Source of the DNA: Sindora glabra
Taxonomy: Eukaryota; Streptophyta; Magnoliopsida; Fabales; Fabaceae
NCBI GenBank assembly: GCA_020226215.1
Contig: CM035226.1
Location: 62,147,455-62,211,454, forward strand
DNA length: 64,000 nt
Direction of reading: 5' to 3'
The stretch's first letter is position 1; each line of letters starts with the position of its first letter. Shown piece by piece: positions 24,050 to 35,869 of the stretch. The notes beneath the pieces were generated by a model. It saw only the letters and a program-made list of their open reading frames with translations. It searched no databases and was not told where the DNA came from. Made by a program: the position numbers and the translations under genes.

Positions 24050-25859
24050 GGTAGACCTGTTAAAACGGACCAACCTAACTCTATCAAGCTAACCCAACGA
24101 GTCAAAATTCTACGTCGGGCTAGTTCCAAGCTGAGTTACTTTTTCACTAGGCCAAGTATTGCTATAGTACCAGTCTCAGGTCGACATTTATCAAGTGGGT
24201 TTAGACGACTTTTTATAACCCGTTACATTTTATTATTATTATCATATTGATTGTTTATTTATTATTAATTTTATGCCATTAATTAATTAAAATCTATTAT
24301 CATTATTTATTAAATATAATTATATTATTATAATTTAAAATTTTATTATTTTTTAAAATTATATATTTTATTTAATAAAATAAATATATGTTATTAAATG
24401 TATATTGATCAAGTCCAAAGTATTATTTATAAAAATAAATATATTTAATAATTTATATATTATCAATTAAATTTAAAATTGAGATATAACTTTTCATTAT
24501 ATTAAAAATAAATTTAATTTAAATAAATTAAATTTAAATTTAAGATATAACTTTTCAATGTATTAAAATTTAAATAAATAAATAAATTTAAATTTAAATT
24601 TCAAATATTTTTTTACTTAAAAATGGAACATCGAACTAATTTATTCAATTAACAAGTTTAATATTAAAGGTTAAACTTACATAAAAAATTATAATAAAAG
24701 TAAAATATATTATGTTATGCTTATATCATTTAGTGATATTGACACATAAAGAGTAAATAAATGGGGTGAATATATAGGGAAAAAAATAAAATATGCAATG
24801 AAGTAAATAAAAATAATAAAAATAATGTCTATAAACTATAAAACTTTAATAAAATTTCAATTGATATATGTTTAATTTCAAATATAGTACTTAAAAGATT
24901 AATATTAAAATATATTAATAAAATTAAAGTAAATAAATTTAAATTTAAATTTTCAAATATGTTTATTAAAAAATAGAATAATTAGTTCAATCGATACATT
25001 TTATATTAAATATTTAACTTATTTAAACTAATTTTATAATAAAAGAAAATTATGTTAGATTACATCTATACTACCTAGTGATATTAGTATTAAAATTATA
25101 AATTATTTATTTATATAATTTATAATAAAAATAAAATATATCATATAATATATACACACTATATAATAATATTAGTACCTGAAATATATATAAAGTAGGA
25201 ATGAACATATAAAAAATATAATTAGGCAAATAAAATAATAAAAATAATGCATTAAATTTACATATGAAAATTAACAATGGTTAAAAATAAAATATATAGT
25301 TAAGTAATTTAATTAAATTAATCTTAAAATTATTTAAAATATATTTACAATAAAAAAGAAAATATATTTTATATTATATTATTTAGAAATATATATTAGT
25401 GTTTGGATTATAATTTATAAATAATAAAAATTAAAATGAATGCATTTCATATCAAAGTTTTAATTATGTAAAATATATCATATTTTATGTCGTTTAGCTT
25501 ATAAAATTCCTTCTTATAATCATTATATATCATTGTTATTATTATAATTACTCTTATTATTATAAAATATAATTATATTATATTATTATGACTTAAAAAT
25601 TATTATTATTGTTATTGTTATTTTTATTTAATAAAACTAAAAATAATAAAAAATAAATTAAAACATAATAATTTTTAACGTGGAAAACCCCTATTAAGAA
25701 GGGTAAAAACCACAGGATGGACCTTATTTAGAAAAATTTTACTATTAAATAAAATCAGTACAAATACTTTGTTAACTAAATTTATAACATATAAATATGT
25801 CATTATTTCTAATTATCTCCTTTACTAGATGATGATTCATTTTCTTGCAAATTATTTTG

Positions 25860-27720
25860 TTATCTATCTTCTGTATTAAACCAATCCTTTAAATAGATAG
25901 TCATCTCTAAGTTCTGATCATTCATAGATAAATACTTGTTATCTAAAATTTGTTTACTAAGAGAAAATGCACTTTTTGATGCTACTGAAGACATTGGAGG
26001 GGTTAGTATATCACGTTGCATAAAAGAAAGTATAGGATATTGTGTCATTTGTGCTTTTCACCATTTTAAAATGGCAAAATTTGGCATATTAGTTACAATA
26101 AGTGTAAATAAGTAAGAACTTAACTTATTATTAATTAAGGGAGCATCATTAATTAAATCTAAAAAGTCATCATATTCTTCACGAAATGGGATACTTGTTT
26201 TTGAAGAAGATGAAGAACCTATGTATAAATATAAAGAACTAAATTTATTGCTATATACTTGAAACATTTCAAATAGTAATTTATTTATATCATTCATATA
26301 AAACTCTAAGTCAAATTCATATTACATATTTTCATGGTACCTTTGTAGCAATTTTTTCACTATTTCTTGTTTAACTCTAGGATCCATAATTGCAGTTATA
26401 ACATATAAACGAGGAATATTTCTAACGTATTTATTCCATTTTGGTAAACATTCATTAATAATAATTTCAAACCCATTAATACTTCCAAAATTTAAAGATG
26501 CAGAATTACAATTAAGTAAAATACTAAATATTGAGTGAGATGTCAGATAATAACAACTAGATAAAAGATTAGTTGCTTTATAAAATGTTTGTAAAAATTG
26601 TAAGCAAATTTGTGCCTTTTTCTATTCATCATTTTCAAGTTAATGATTAACTTAAATTTTTTTTGAATAAAAGTATTTACGACATCTTTATACTCTAAAC
26701 AAAATTCCAACGTTTTAAAAGTAGAATTCCATTGTGTACAAATATCTTGTGGAGGCATCTTAGGTTTCTTAGACATTTGAATACATAATTGTTTCCAATC
26801 ATGCTTTCTAGCCGGTGATGATTTGATATATAAAACTATATTCTAAGATTTTGTATAAGTATAAAAATAACTTTTAATGCATCTTGAACAATTAAATTTA
26901 AAATATGGCATGCACATCTAAGATGAAAAAATTGAACTTCCAGTATAGGATTTAGAGTTGGAATTAAAATTATAATAATACTAGTATTATTAGATGTATT
27001 ATCAAAGGTAATTAAAAATATTTTATTCGATATCATATATTTATTACAAGTATTTTTTATATAATAAGCGATAATAGATGCATTATGTAGTGGTGGAATT
27101 GGTTTAAAACAAATAATTCTTTTATGTAAAATAAAATTATCATCAATATAATGGGCAAGTACACAAACATAACCCATTTAAGATGGTGATATTTAAATAT
27201 CAGATGTAAGTGCAATTCTACCTTTGAATTTTGAAAAAAAGTTAGTTAAGCTCGTTTTTTACTCTTTAAAAATTTTATTCAATTTATTTATACTAGTATT
27301 CCTACTCATACCATGCCATTGAGGATTAAAGTGTTAAAGAAGGGCATTTAATTTTGGATAACAAGCTATACTAAAAGGCATTTCAGCATAACAAATCCAT
27401 TTACATAATTCATATTTACAACTATCTTGATTAGGCATGTTAGAATTTTTCCTTGAAATATTTACAATATCTACATGTTCAGAAGAATAGTGACGTCTCA
27501 TTATACTAGTACCACTATAACTATCATAATTATAATTTTTTGAATAATATTTGTAAAATGTTTTAACTGCACTATCTACATTTTTTAAATCAAAATGATT
27601 TCATATATTAGAATTTTTTGATCTTTTTATTAAATTAGATGAGGATGCAAGAGTGTTTATATTCTTATGACTACAAGCACACATTGTGAAGATGGATATT
27701 GAGAAGGAAGAGAAAATGAT
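25860..27720 (-). pseudogene. hAT transposase (BED finger, RNase H-like core, hATC)
   Basis: In order on the minus strand: a degenerate BED finger (about 27,640-27,480; FYKYYSKNYN...SGTSIMRRH, where the zinc cysteines are replaced by Tyr and Ser); an LCKWICYAEMPFS-like helix block at about 27,420-27,370; the transposase core at 27,177-26,836 (GYVCVLAHYIDDNFILHKRI, then FDNTSNNTS and FFHLRCACHILNLIVQDALK); and the C-terminal hATC dimerisation domain at 26,048-25,860 (YPILSFMQRDILTPPMSSVA, SAFSLSKQILD). This is the plant zinc-finger BED/RICESLEEPER-type transposase. Stops separate the blocks, so it is inactive. It would have cut and pasted the hAT element. Confidence 0.75.
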
Positions 27721-28229
27721 GTAAATTTGAATGTACTTAAAAGAATATTTATAAAATTGTTATTTGAAAAATTAGTAACTACATTTTCTAAAAAATGTTA
27801 ATCATCAAAATAATTTTGTATATTATTAAGATTATTCAAATTCATAATTAAAATTTATTAATAATATAAAAATAAAATTACTAATATTAAATCTAAAAAG
27901 AATAATAATTAACTAAAATAATATAAAAATTAAAATATACAAAACTTAATAAAAAATATAAAAATATAAGTAAAGATTAGAAAAAGATTGAAGAGTGTCA
28001 TCAATATTTTACTTTTAAGTGAAATTCCAATACTTTACAACTTTATATGCCATTTCCACCTTCAATTTTTAATATTTGTAGAGAAATAAAAATTATAGAA
28101 ATGAAAATTATAAAAATAAGATTGAAGAGAGAAAGAATGAATATTTATTGTGATTGAGAAATGAAAATTGGAAATAAGTATTTATAGTAGTAGAAAATAT
28201 ATAAAATATTAAATATATAAAAATGAGCC

Positions 28230-28300
28230 GTTGCACAACGACTACAAAGCTGTTATGCTATAGCTATTGTGCAACAGCTCCAGAGTGCAACAGTTAAGTT
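28230..28300. repeat. Subterminal hAT-type short repeats
   Basis: The sequence holds several near copies of 'gttgcacaacg' / 'gtgcaacagct' within 70 bases. Clusters of such short GC-richer motifs just outside the transposase start are common in plant hAT elements and may bind the transposase. This role is inferred. Confidence 0.35.
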
Positions 28301-30398
28301 TCTTGCCAATAGAGTTAGATAACATAATAGTTAGGAAGTAGTATTGTCATGCTAATAAAAATGATGCTACTGGTAGCATCGAAAAAAGGTAATTAAATTT
28401 TGTGGCCTTTCTATAAAAATTAAAAAATGGTACGTTTTACTTTTACACAATTGAATGGTCTAATAATGATGCTATCAACAGCACTATCTTTGCTGGGTTA
28501 TCTAAGCTTGCACATTCTTACGCATGTTTTCTTTGAATAATATATTTCACTAATATTTATATATTATTTGTACTTTTTGAAAGCAACATAAATATAAGAA
28601 TATCTAGTACATTAAAACAAGGCTTTTTTTTCAAAATTTAAAATTCAAATGATTATTAACCCAAATTAACGTTCTTAATGTTGACATTCTTAGTATACAC
28701 CAACATTTAATATTATTATTTATAATGTATGCATTAAATGATTTATTATTCATATATTAATTAGACATTGTATTAACTCTATTTTGGATAAATAACTGAT
28801 AAACTAGTTAATTATGTAAAAAAATATTTTATAAAATTAGTTATTAAATAAGTTAAAATTATAAAAAGGGTATATTAATAGAAATAAATATATAAATTTA
28901 AATGATTCATATTTATCTAAAAATTTAATTATATTAATGTAATTAAAATATTTAAAATAAAAATATTGTATCTGATATTTAATTAATTATACTTTATGAA
29001 TTTATATACTTATTCACTTACAAAATTTTTATTTTATTATTATTTATAATAGAAATATCATTATTTAAAATATAATTAATTATATTTTATGATATTATAA
29101 ATTAATAAAAAGAATAAAAATAAAATTAGAAAAACTTTGAAAAGGTAGAAGGTTATAAGCTATAAATTATTTAAAATATTTTATTAAATCAAAATTTATT
29201 TTTTTTAAATTAATACTTGAAATATCTCTATAAATTAATTTATAACTTGTTATTCAAACTAATAAATTATAAATTAATTTATTTATTATGTAAAATGGAC
29301 CAATTATTAACCAAAGCGTGTATTACTTCATGATTTAAAGAAAAAAATTTACTTTATTTTTGTGCCTTGTATGGATGATAATATGGATTGAGGCCTGGTC
29401 TTCTTGTAATTGTAGTTATTAACATTTAACAACTAGTTTTCAGCATCTAATGGAAGTGTACGATTAATAAGTTACAATTCTTTTGATAAAAAATATTTTT
29501 TATAAAATATAATTATAAATTATTAAAAAATTATAAATATATTTACTATTAAATAAATATAATAATTTTGATAAAAGATAACTTCAAATTATTTTTTTAT
29601 TATCATAATTTTAAAAATACCTTTTTTAATTATAAATTATGAAGAGATATAACACACCTTTATTTATATATTAAAAAAATCTTCCTGCCAAAATTATTTC
29701 TCAAACAACATACACTAAGTTAATGTTTGACTATGTTACTTATCTCTTCTTTTAAACACTTTATTCTTATGACTTCTCTTTTCCTTTCCATAACTATTAG
29801 CAACATTACCTAATAGAAAAGAGTTAGTGCGACTGTGCTATAGTTTTTTTTTTTGAATTTTATTATTATTATTAAGAATTTATTAAAAAATATTTTTATT
29901 TATTTAATATTTTTTATTATTAAGAATTTATTATTATTAAAAAATTTTAATTATTATTTATTAAGTGAAATATTCTTTTATTATTATTAATATAAAATAT
30001 TTATTCATAAAAATTAAATTTATATTTTTTTAATTATGACTTAGGTTGTTAAGTATAATTTTAATATATCAAAATTATTATTTTAATATATAAAAAATTT
30101 AAAAATTAAAAATTAAATATACAATACTAAATTAATTATTTATTACTTATTACTATTATCAAGTTAACAGACTAATCCAATAACTCGACGGATTAATACT
30201 TACTAGTTCCAATTCTTTATCAAGTAAGATTAATCAATTCCAATCCCAATTCTAATCCCTTACCTCGATCAAACTATTTTTATCATTTTTAATATCAATC
30301 TCAGACTCAAATCCAGGCTCAGACTTAAACCAAAATCAACTAAAAATATATCAATTTTAAATCAATTCATTATACCTATTTCATTATGTCACCTCTAA

Positions 30399-31120
30399 TA
30401 ATCAAATGAAGAAATGAAAAAAAAAAATTTTCAGGTTAAAAAAACAGTGGACCCCGTAAAAAATCTTTTCCCCCCATGTACGGGGAGAAAAGCAGGCAGA
30501 AGGGAAATTTTTTTCCCATTTTCCAATGACTGCCCTCGTGTGCCCAAAGAGCTCTCCACCACGTCTCCCCAAGCCACTTACTGGTACAGTTGTAGGAGCC
30601 CATTCGCCGCACGGAAGTCGCCTATCGTCGTCGTCGTCGGACTGCTCAAGTATATTTTTGGTATTTGCTGCCATATTTTTGTGATTGTCGTGGCTACTTT
30701 CACAGGAACAAGTGGAGGATGGTGTGGACGGACTCCATTGCATCTAGTGGCTCTTCTGTCCGATTGGCGGTTTTCCATGTGCTTGTGCCGATCTGCTGCT
30801 CGAAATACACTCGCTTGTAAGAACGATGCTCACCCTGCTTTAGATAGAGTAGAGATTGCAGACTGAGGGCGAGAGTTTGCTTATATGATAGAACTAGGAT
30901 TTCGTGCAAAAGGTTGAAGCTATTTCGGCTAAAGCTCGATCTCGGACAATGTTTAGGATCTTTTTGTCCAAGGTTTGGCCTAGATAAAAAAAATATGGCA
31001 GTGGAAAGATTGTTGCCAAATATGGCTATGAAAAAAAAAATATGGCCGTGGAAACAAACCAGAACCACACATGCCCCATATATCCTATGCCAAAACTATT
31101 ACTTATAATTTTTTTGTTGG
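30399..31120 (-). other. GC-rich island with an orphan exon-like frame
   Basis: The segment, especially 30,470-30,960, is markedly richer in G and C than everything around it. On the minus strand there is an open frame at 30,778-30,578 (MENRQSDRRATRC...) that runs into 'taccagtaagt', a good splice donor. An overlapping frame reads MAANTKNILEQSDDDDDRR. On the plus strand 30,414-30,866 is also open, so coding strand is not certain. I do not recognise the product. A displaced first exon or promoter of a host gene, or a gene fragment captured by a transposon, would fit. Confidence 0.35.
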
Positions 31121-31346
31121 AAAATACAAATACAAATCTGTATAGTTAATATAAATTGTGGCATGTAAATAAAAAGGAGCAAATTACTCCTTCAATTTTG
31201 AAGTAATTACATCTAAAACTCATGATTATTAATTTTTGTAATTACTTTTTAATCTTATTCATAAATGATAAACTATATCTAACATTCCATTTTATGAACA
31301 ATTTAATTGGACAAATGTACTCAACTTGACATGATGTATTGTTAGA

Positions 31347-31546
31347 AATATTTAAATTTTTAATAGAATTTTATTACTAATTAATTATATATAATTTTTT
31401 TGTTAATAAAATAATTTTTTATTAAATTTGATGGATTTATAATATGAATATTTAATTATTTAATAAAAATTTATTACTGATTGTATATCATTTGTTTGTT
31501 TATAAAATAATTTCTTATTTATTTTGATGAATTTAAATTATAATTA
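31347..31546. repeat. Tandem duplication, period about 100 bp
   Basis: Two AT-rich units start at 31,347 and 31,447, sharing 'aatattta', 'atttattact', 'ttgttt-taaaataattt' and 'ttgatg-attta'. They have diverged. No function is suggested. Confidence 0.55.
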
Positions 31547-31740
31547 TTTTTATATTTTATACATTAAAGCAATTTGATCATTTTACATTATCATATCTTC
31601 TTTTTCCTAAATTTTCTTGTCTACCAAATAATAGAAAATCTCTTTTATTTCATTTTCTCTCAAAAATCTTTTCCTTTCTAATTTCTTTCTCTTTCTGTTT
31701 CTTTTCTTCCCGATCCAAAGTTCTATTGGCTTAAAATCCC

Positions 31741-33070
31741 GCCCCAAAGTTCAGACAATGGCTGTGTCAGTTTAAGGTTTTCAAGTTTAAAACTTCGAAG
31801 CGTCTTTCATACAATGGCGTTAACCCGAAGTTTATCTTTTCCAAACCCTTTCACCGCAATAAATACTATGAACCTCCTTCTTCTTCTTAGTTTTTCGTCA
31901 TCTTCCTGCCTCAGATCCTTAACTCTCTTCTGTTGAAATGACCTATAGATTGCACTAGCCATGGATCAGTTGCAAAAAGCTATTAAAGCCTCTATTTCTT
32001 TCAATTTCTCGAATCATTGACGTAAGTTTCTTCTAATACTACTTATAGATTCATCGCACAAACTTGAATTCACTATTTCTTCCTTCCATCGACTTGACAC
32101 TTTCTGTCGCTTTGCATTTTTCAAGTAAACTATCTAAAATTTGTATGAGGTTCTTTCTCATTCTTCTTGTTATAGAACGAAGTTAGGGTTTCTGCCTCAA
32201 TTTGTTCAAAATTTTTCAAGAATCCATTAATGGAAATATTATAAAACTTTGGTCTTTTGTTGGAGCCCCCATTCCAAATTGAACGTCAGAGTTATTACGT
32301 GTAGGGCTGGATTGTTGTTAAAATTTACCCCATTGCTGAACGGGTTTTTGTGATGCTTCAATTTAAAAGTGACACTGTTAATCATTTAGCTTGCTTTGGG
32401 ATTTTTCTTATAATCTTGAGAGGGTTTAAGCATTGCAACTTCAATTTCATGAATCTACTATGTTGACGCTATTAATTTTGATTTACAAATTTAATTAAGC
32501 ACAGCTTTGGGGGTTGATTTCATTTAAAAATACCGAGATATGACCAATCTAACCAAGGTTTTACAGAAATTTAGGCAGCTATGATAAAAAATTGGCCAAT
32601 GTTGCGAGTTGGTCCAAATTTAATAAATTGATTTTAATGGTTTGAATCTTATGTGATCTCTTTCTGTCATTTCCTTTTAACATGAATAGGTTTAGTTTTT
32701 TACTTTCATGAAATTGTTAATATATTAATTTGGTAGAAGCAGATCAATAATCCTAATCGACAGACCATTGATTTATTCACCTTGTTTCAATTTAATATGT
32801 TCAGGAGAAAAGAGCTTATGTCCGAGTGTTGGGAAACTTTTGCACTACGAGGATCTATTGTACGGGTACCATATTTTTATTATTCTTATGATTAGGGTGT
32901 TATTCTGTAAATCTATATATAAAATCTAATTTTTTTGCTATTGAGCATAACCTTTTCCTTGCGATTTGAAAGGACTGGTGGTGAAAGCATATATGGTGCA
33001 AAGTTTCCAAGAGGATGATGGTGCTATTTTGCCAAATCTTAATCTTTTTGATTACAAAGTGCTTTATATG
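31741..33070 (+). pseudogene. Spliced-looking gene remnant, unrecognised
   Basis: A promoter-like, less AT-rich leader (31,730-31,960, with 'aataaatact' and pyrimidine runs) precedes an ATG in good context (gccATGG, 31,961) that opens only 19 codons before TGA. Two exon-like pieces follow: 32,815-32,865, between 'ttcag' and 'gtacc' (a frame reading RRKELMSECWETFALRGSIV), and 32,973-33,070, between 'gaaag' and 'gtaatg' (LVVKAYMVQSFQEDDGAILP then NLNLFDYKVLYM). Frames do not join cleanly. I cannot name the family. It may be the 5' part of the same locus as the PWP1-like fragments, or an unrelated broken gene. Confidence 0.35.
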
Positions 33071-34180
33071 GTAATGTAGTGCTGAAGTTTCTTAAATAGA
33101 ATCATTGATATAGAGATTTTTAATTGTTTATTGTTATTTCAATTATTAAGTCTATGCCTCTAACTTTTTATCTGTTATCTGCTCTGTTTTGGAAAGAAAC
33201 ATTTACAGACTTAACACTTTCTTTTACTTGTTAATGTAAGTTTTGTTGTGCCAAATATCTAGTTTTGGGCGTTATATGTTATAGTGATTGTCCAAATATT
33301 GATCATAAAATTTTCTCCCAAATATAATATAGTCATGTTCATTTAATTAATTGCAATTTACTACAATGCTTTGTTGTCTTGATGCCTGTTTTTATTGGTG
33401 TCTCACGATTTGCTTTATTGGTTCATATGAAATTGGAATATCAGAACAACTTAAGCATTACAATGATTCAATCAAATATAATATAGTCACGTAAATGATT
33501 GATACATGAATTATGACTTGTTTATACAAAATGCTTATCTGTTGTTTTTGGGCCTGACATGTGTTTGATAGTTCAAGTTTATTTTACTTGTGAAATTGAT
33601 TTAGCACCTAGCGCTCTGCTTAATATAGTAAGAGATTCCAAATTGCACATTCGCAGTTGTCCTTAACAGTTTATTTTTGTTGTGTTAATTTCCCTGACTC
33701 TGGTTATTGAAGTAGTCCTAACTTCCAATAGGCCACAATTATCTTTGTCAACAAACGCAACATCTTCATACAAACTACAACTTGTTTTGTATCACTAATT
33801 AGTTATGAAATACTGGTTTATCATTCTTATGGTTTGTGTAATTTTATGAACTATAGATGATTTAAATTTCTAATTGTGCAAGTGTTGGAATATTTACTTG
33901 GAAGGTGCACATCTTGTAAGATCTTTAATCCTATATGGCGTTCCCTGATTGCATTTGCATTTAATATATTTAAAACAATGTTATTTGTATTTAAAATTTG
34001 CAATCTAGTAGAAATAATGCATTGCATTCTAATTATAAACATTGTAGTGTCCCTTTCTCTAATATATTCTTTTCTCCTTTTTTCTGCAGAATGTAATTTT
34101 GGGCCATCATTTTATTAAAATTCAGTTTCAAGATTTTATATCAACTTATTTCTTGATTATATATATATATTTTGGGGTTG
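33071..34180. other. Intron-like or intergenic sequence
   Basis: T-rich sequence with no recognised coding blocks. Its composition (T-rich, moderate AT) resembles plant intron sequence between the remnant at 31,741-33,070 and the PWP1-like fragment. Confidence 0.35.
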
Positions 34181-34434
34181 AAATCAATTAAGTACAAAGA
34201 TGGCAATCACACTGATTTAGGACTTGGTCCTGCTTGGAACAAAGAGTACAAGTTTGCTACATTTAATTTTTTTTTATATTGTTTCATGGATGCTTGAGCT
34301 AACAAAATCTTTGGAAATCCCCTATCCCTTCTAAATTTGTCTTTTTGAAAAGTGCTAGTGTTGACAAAAGTGTGAAGATTTGGAATATGGTTGCTGGAAA
34401 GTGTGATATGACAATGGAGCTTCACTCAAACAAG
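34181..34434 (+). pseudogene. PWP1-like WD40 gene fragment (two exon pieces)
   Basis: The first piece (34,181-34,252) reads IKYKDGNHTD...AWNKEYK. The second (about 34,347-34,434) reads SASVDKSVKIWNMVAGKCDM then TMELHSNK. These correspond to adjacent segments of plant periodic tryptophan protein 1, a nuclear WD40 protein involved in ribosome biogenesis: the KYKEGSHTDSVLGLAWNKEY region and the next WD repeat ending in a K-x-W-D/N dipeptide. The stretch between them does not have clean splice sites, and the first piece has a small frame irregularity (LGLGP for SVLGL). Other WD repeats were not found. This is a decayed fragment, not a working gene. Confidence 0.55.
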
Positions 34435-35599
34435 GCAAGACTTGAGCTAACGCGAAACTAGATTTTATTCTGTGTTCATATTTGATTGATAACAAAGATT
34501 CTCGCCTCTTTGTATGCATGTTTTGTTATAGATCTATTTTACTGTGGAACTATAATTCAGATGATGCTTTCGAGCCCAAATAAGCTAATATTTTATTAGT
34601 TATTAGATAAATCAACATTAGCTGGTTGTGGTATTTTACAGTTAGCATCAAAGTCTAATAATTTCTTAAATCCAAATATGTAGTTGTTTGATAAACCATG
34701 TTTTTGGTGGTTTTCGGACTCAGCTTCATTCTTTTATTGTTCTTTGCTTGTGCTTCTATGACAGAGCTTGTTAAATATGGGACCGTCAATTGGTATGGAA
34801 CCTATTTAACGTGAGAGCAGTAAGTGATAAACTTCTTCCAACAATAATACCTCCAATGATCAAACTTAAGACCTTTTAGGCTTCAAATGCACTTCGATTT
34901 ATCTATGTTGCTCTTATTGTAACTACCTTTAGTTCTAGGTCCCTACTGGATAGATAAGGACTATGGTTTTCCATGGTTAAGATTGCAAGTATTGAATTTA
35001 GTCCAACTTGCTTGGAACTTGGAAGCCACTTTAAAATATGTTGTTGTTTTTCTAAACTTGCTTGTATTACATTTTAAGATGCCTTTAAATCATAACTCAT
35101 TTGAATTATTTCAATAGGTTCAAGTGGTTGCTTGGAACTTGCTTGTACTACATGCTTATGCTTGTTAAAATTGGATGGGAAAGAGCGGAAAGAAACCCCT
35201 TACTATGGCCAAGGAATATTGTGAAGTAAAGAGAGGTTGGTTTCTTAGTCATTTTATAGTCTTTTATTTTTTTGTTTCTTGAGTGTTATGAGATACACTT
35301 GACTTCTTAACTTATCATAAATTAGGATTTATTTTTGCATTTTCTTCATGTTCCTGGCATTGCATTAAAATATATAGAACTGCATTATATCTTAGTTAAA
35401 CATGTTTAAAGTATGCTTCTTTTGAATTCATGAATTTGCTTCAAACCATGATTTTGAATTTTGTAATCTTTATGGTGTTAGTTCATTTTTTTATTATAAT
35501 AATCTGCAAATTGATTTTGTAATTTTTATAAAATTATCAAGTGTTAGGTAATTTTAACATGAATTTTTTTTAAAAATAAAGGTTACAATTATTTTTCTT
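34435..35599. other. Possible further gene debris
   Basis: Mostly T-rich non-coding sequence. Short frames near 34,765-34,815 and 35,150-35,220 (KERKETPYYG-like) could be remnants of the same locus but match nothing that I can name. A direct repeat 'ttaggtaatttta / ttagataatttca' with following T-runs lies at 35,545-35,640. Confidence 0.25.
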
Positions 35600-35823
35600 G
35601 TAATTGTTAGATAATTTCAACATATAATTTTTTTTGAAATTTTAAGAAATTTTGAGGTAGCCAAAATACTCTTGGAAAATTGTGTTTCCCATGGATCATA
35701 TTTTGCAAGAAACTTTGCGGGAAATAAAATTGTGTGAAATTTACAAAAATTTGTGGGAAATTTGCAAAAAATTGTGGAAATTTGTGAGAAATGCTGCTCC
35801 AAATAAGATACATTCTTGTAGTG
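35600..35823 (-). mobile_element. CACTA-type terminus
   Basis: The complement of 35,807-35,823 is CACTACAAGAATGTATC, matching the CACTA(C/G)AAGAA terminus of plant CACTA/Spm elements. The adjacent 120 bases contain repeated 'aaattt-gtgggaaattt-caaa' motifs like the subterminal repeats bound by the element's proteins. The opposite end was not found upstream, so this is a lone terminus or a heavily deleted copy. Confidence 0.4.
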
Positions 35824-35869
35824 ATTAGTTTAAGACTTGAACTATTTAATTCTTGATATAAGTAATGTT

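Larger units (their letters stand above)
24050..30398 (-). mobile_element. hAT-family region with possible terminal inverted repeats
   Basis: The left terminus TAGACCTGTTAAAACGGACC and the complement of the right terminus TAGAGGTGACATAATG resemble the hAT consensus TAGGGGTGTCAAACGGG. Between them lies a minus-strand hAT transposase remnant and a subterminal block with repeated 'gcaacagct/gttgcacaacg' (28,230-28,300). The 8 flanking bases do not match well (GTAGTAGG and ATAATCAA), so the two ends may belong to different copies and the 6.3-kb span is tentative. Most of the rest is AT-rich filler. Confidence 0.4.

Noticed and set aside
24041..24250. 69-codon frame at the left hAT terminus
   Set aside because: It starts at the terminus and spans subterminal sequence; composition and position indicate non-coding transposon DNA.
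32973..33020. Cyclophilin-like reading TGGESIYGAKF
   Set aside because: The frame hits a stop right after it and no other cyclophilin blocks are near; the alternative frame (VVKAYMVQSF...) is open to a splice donor.
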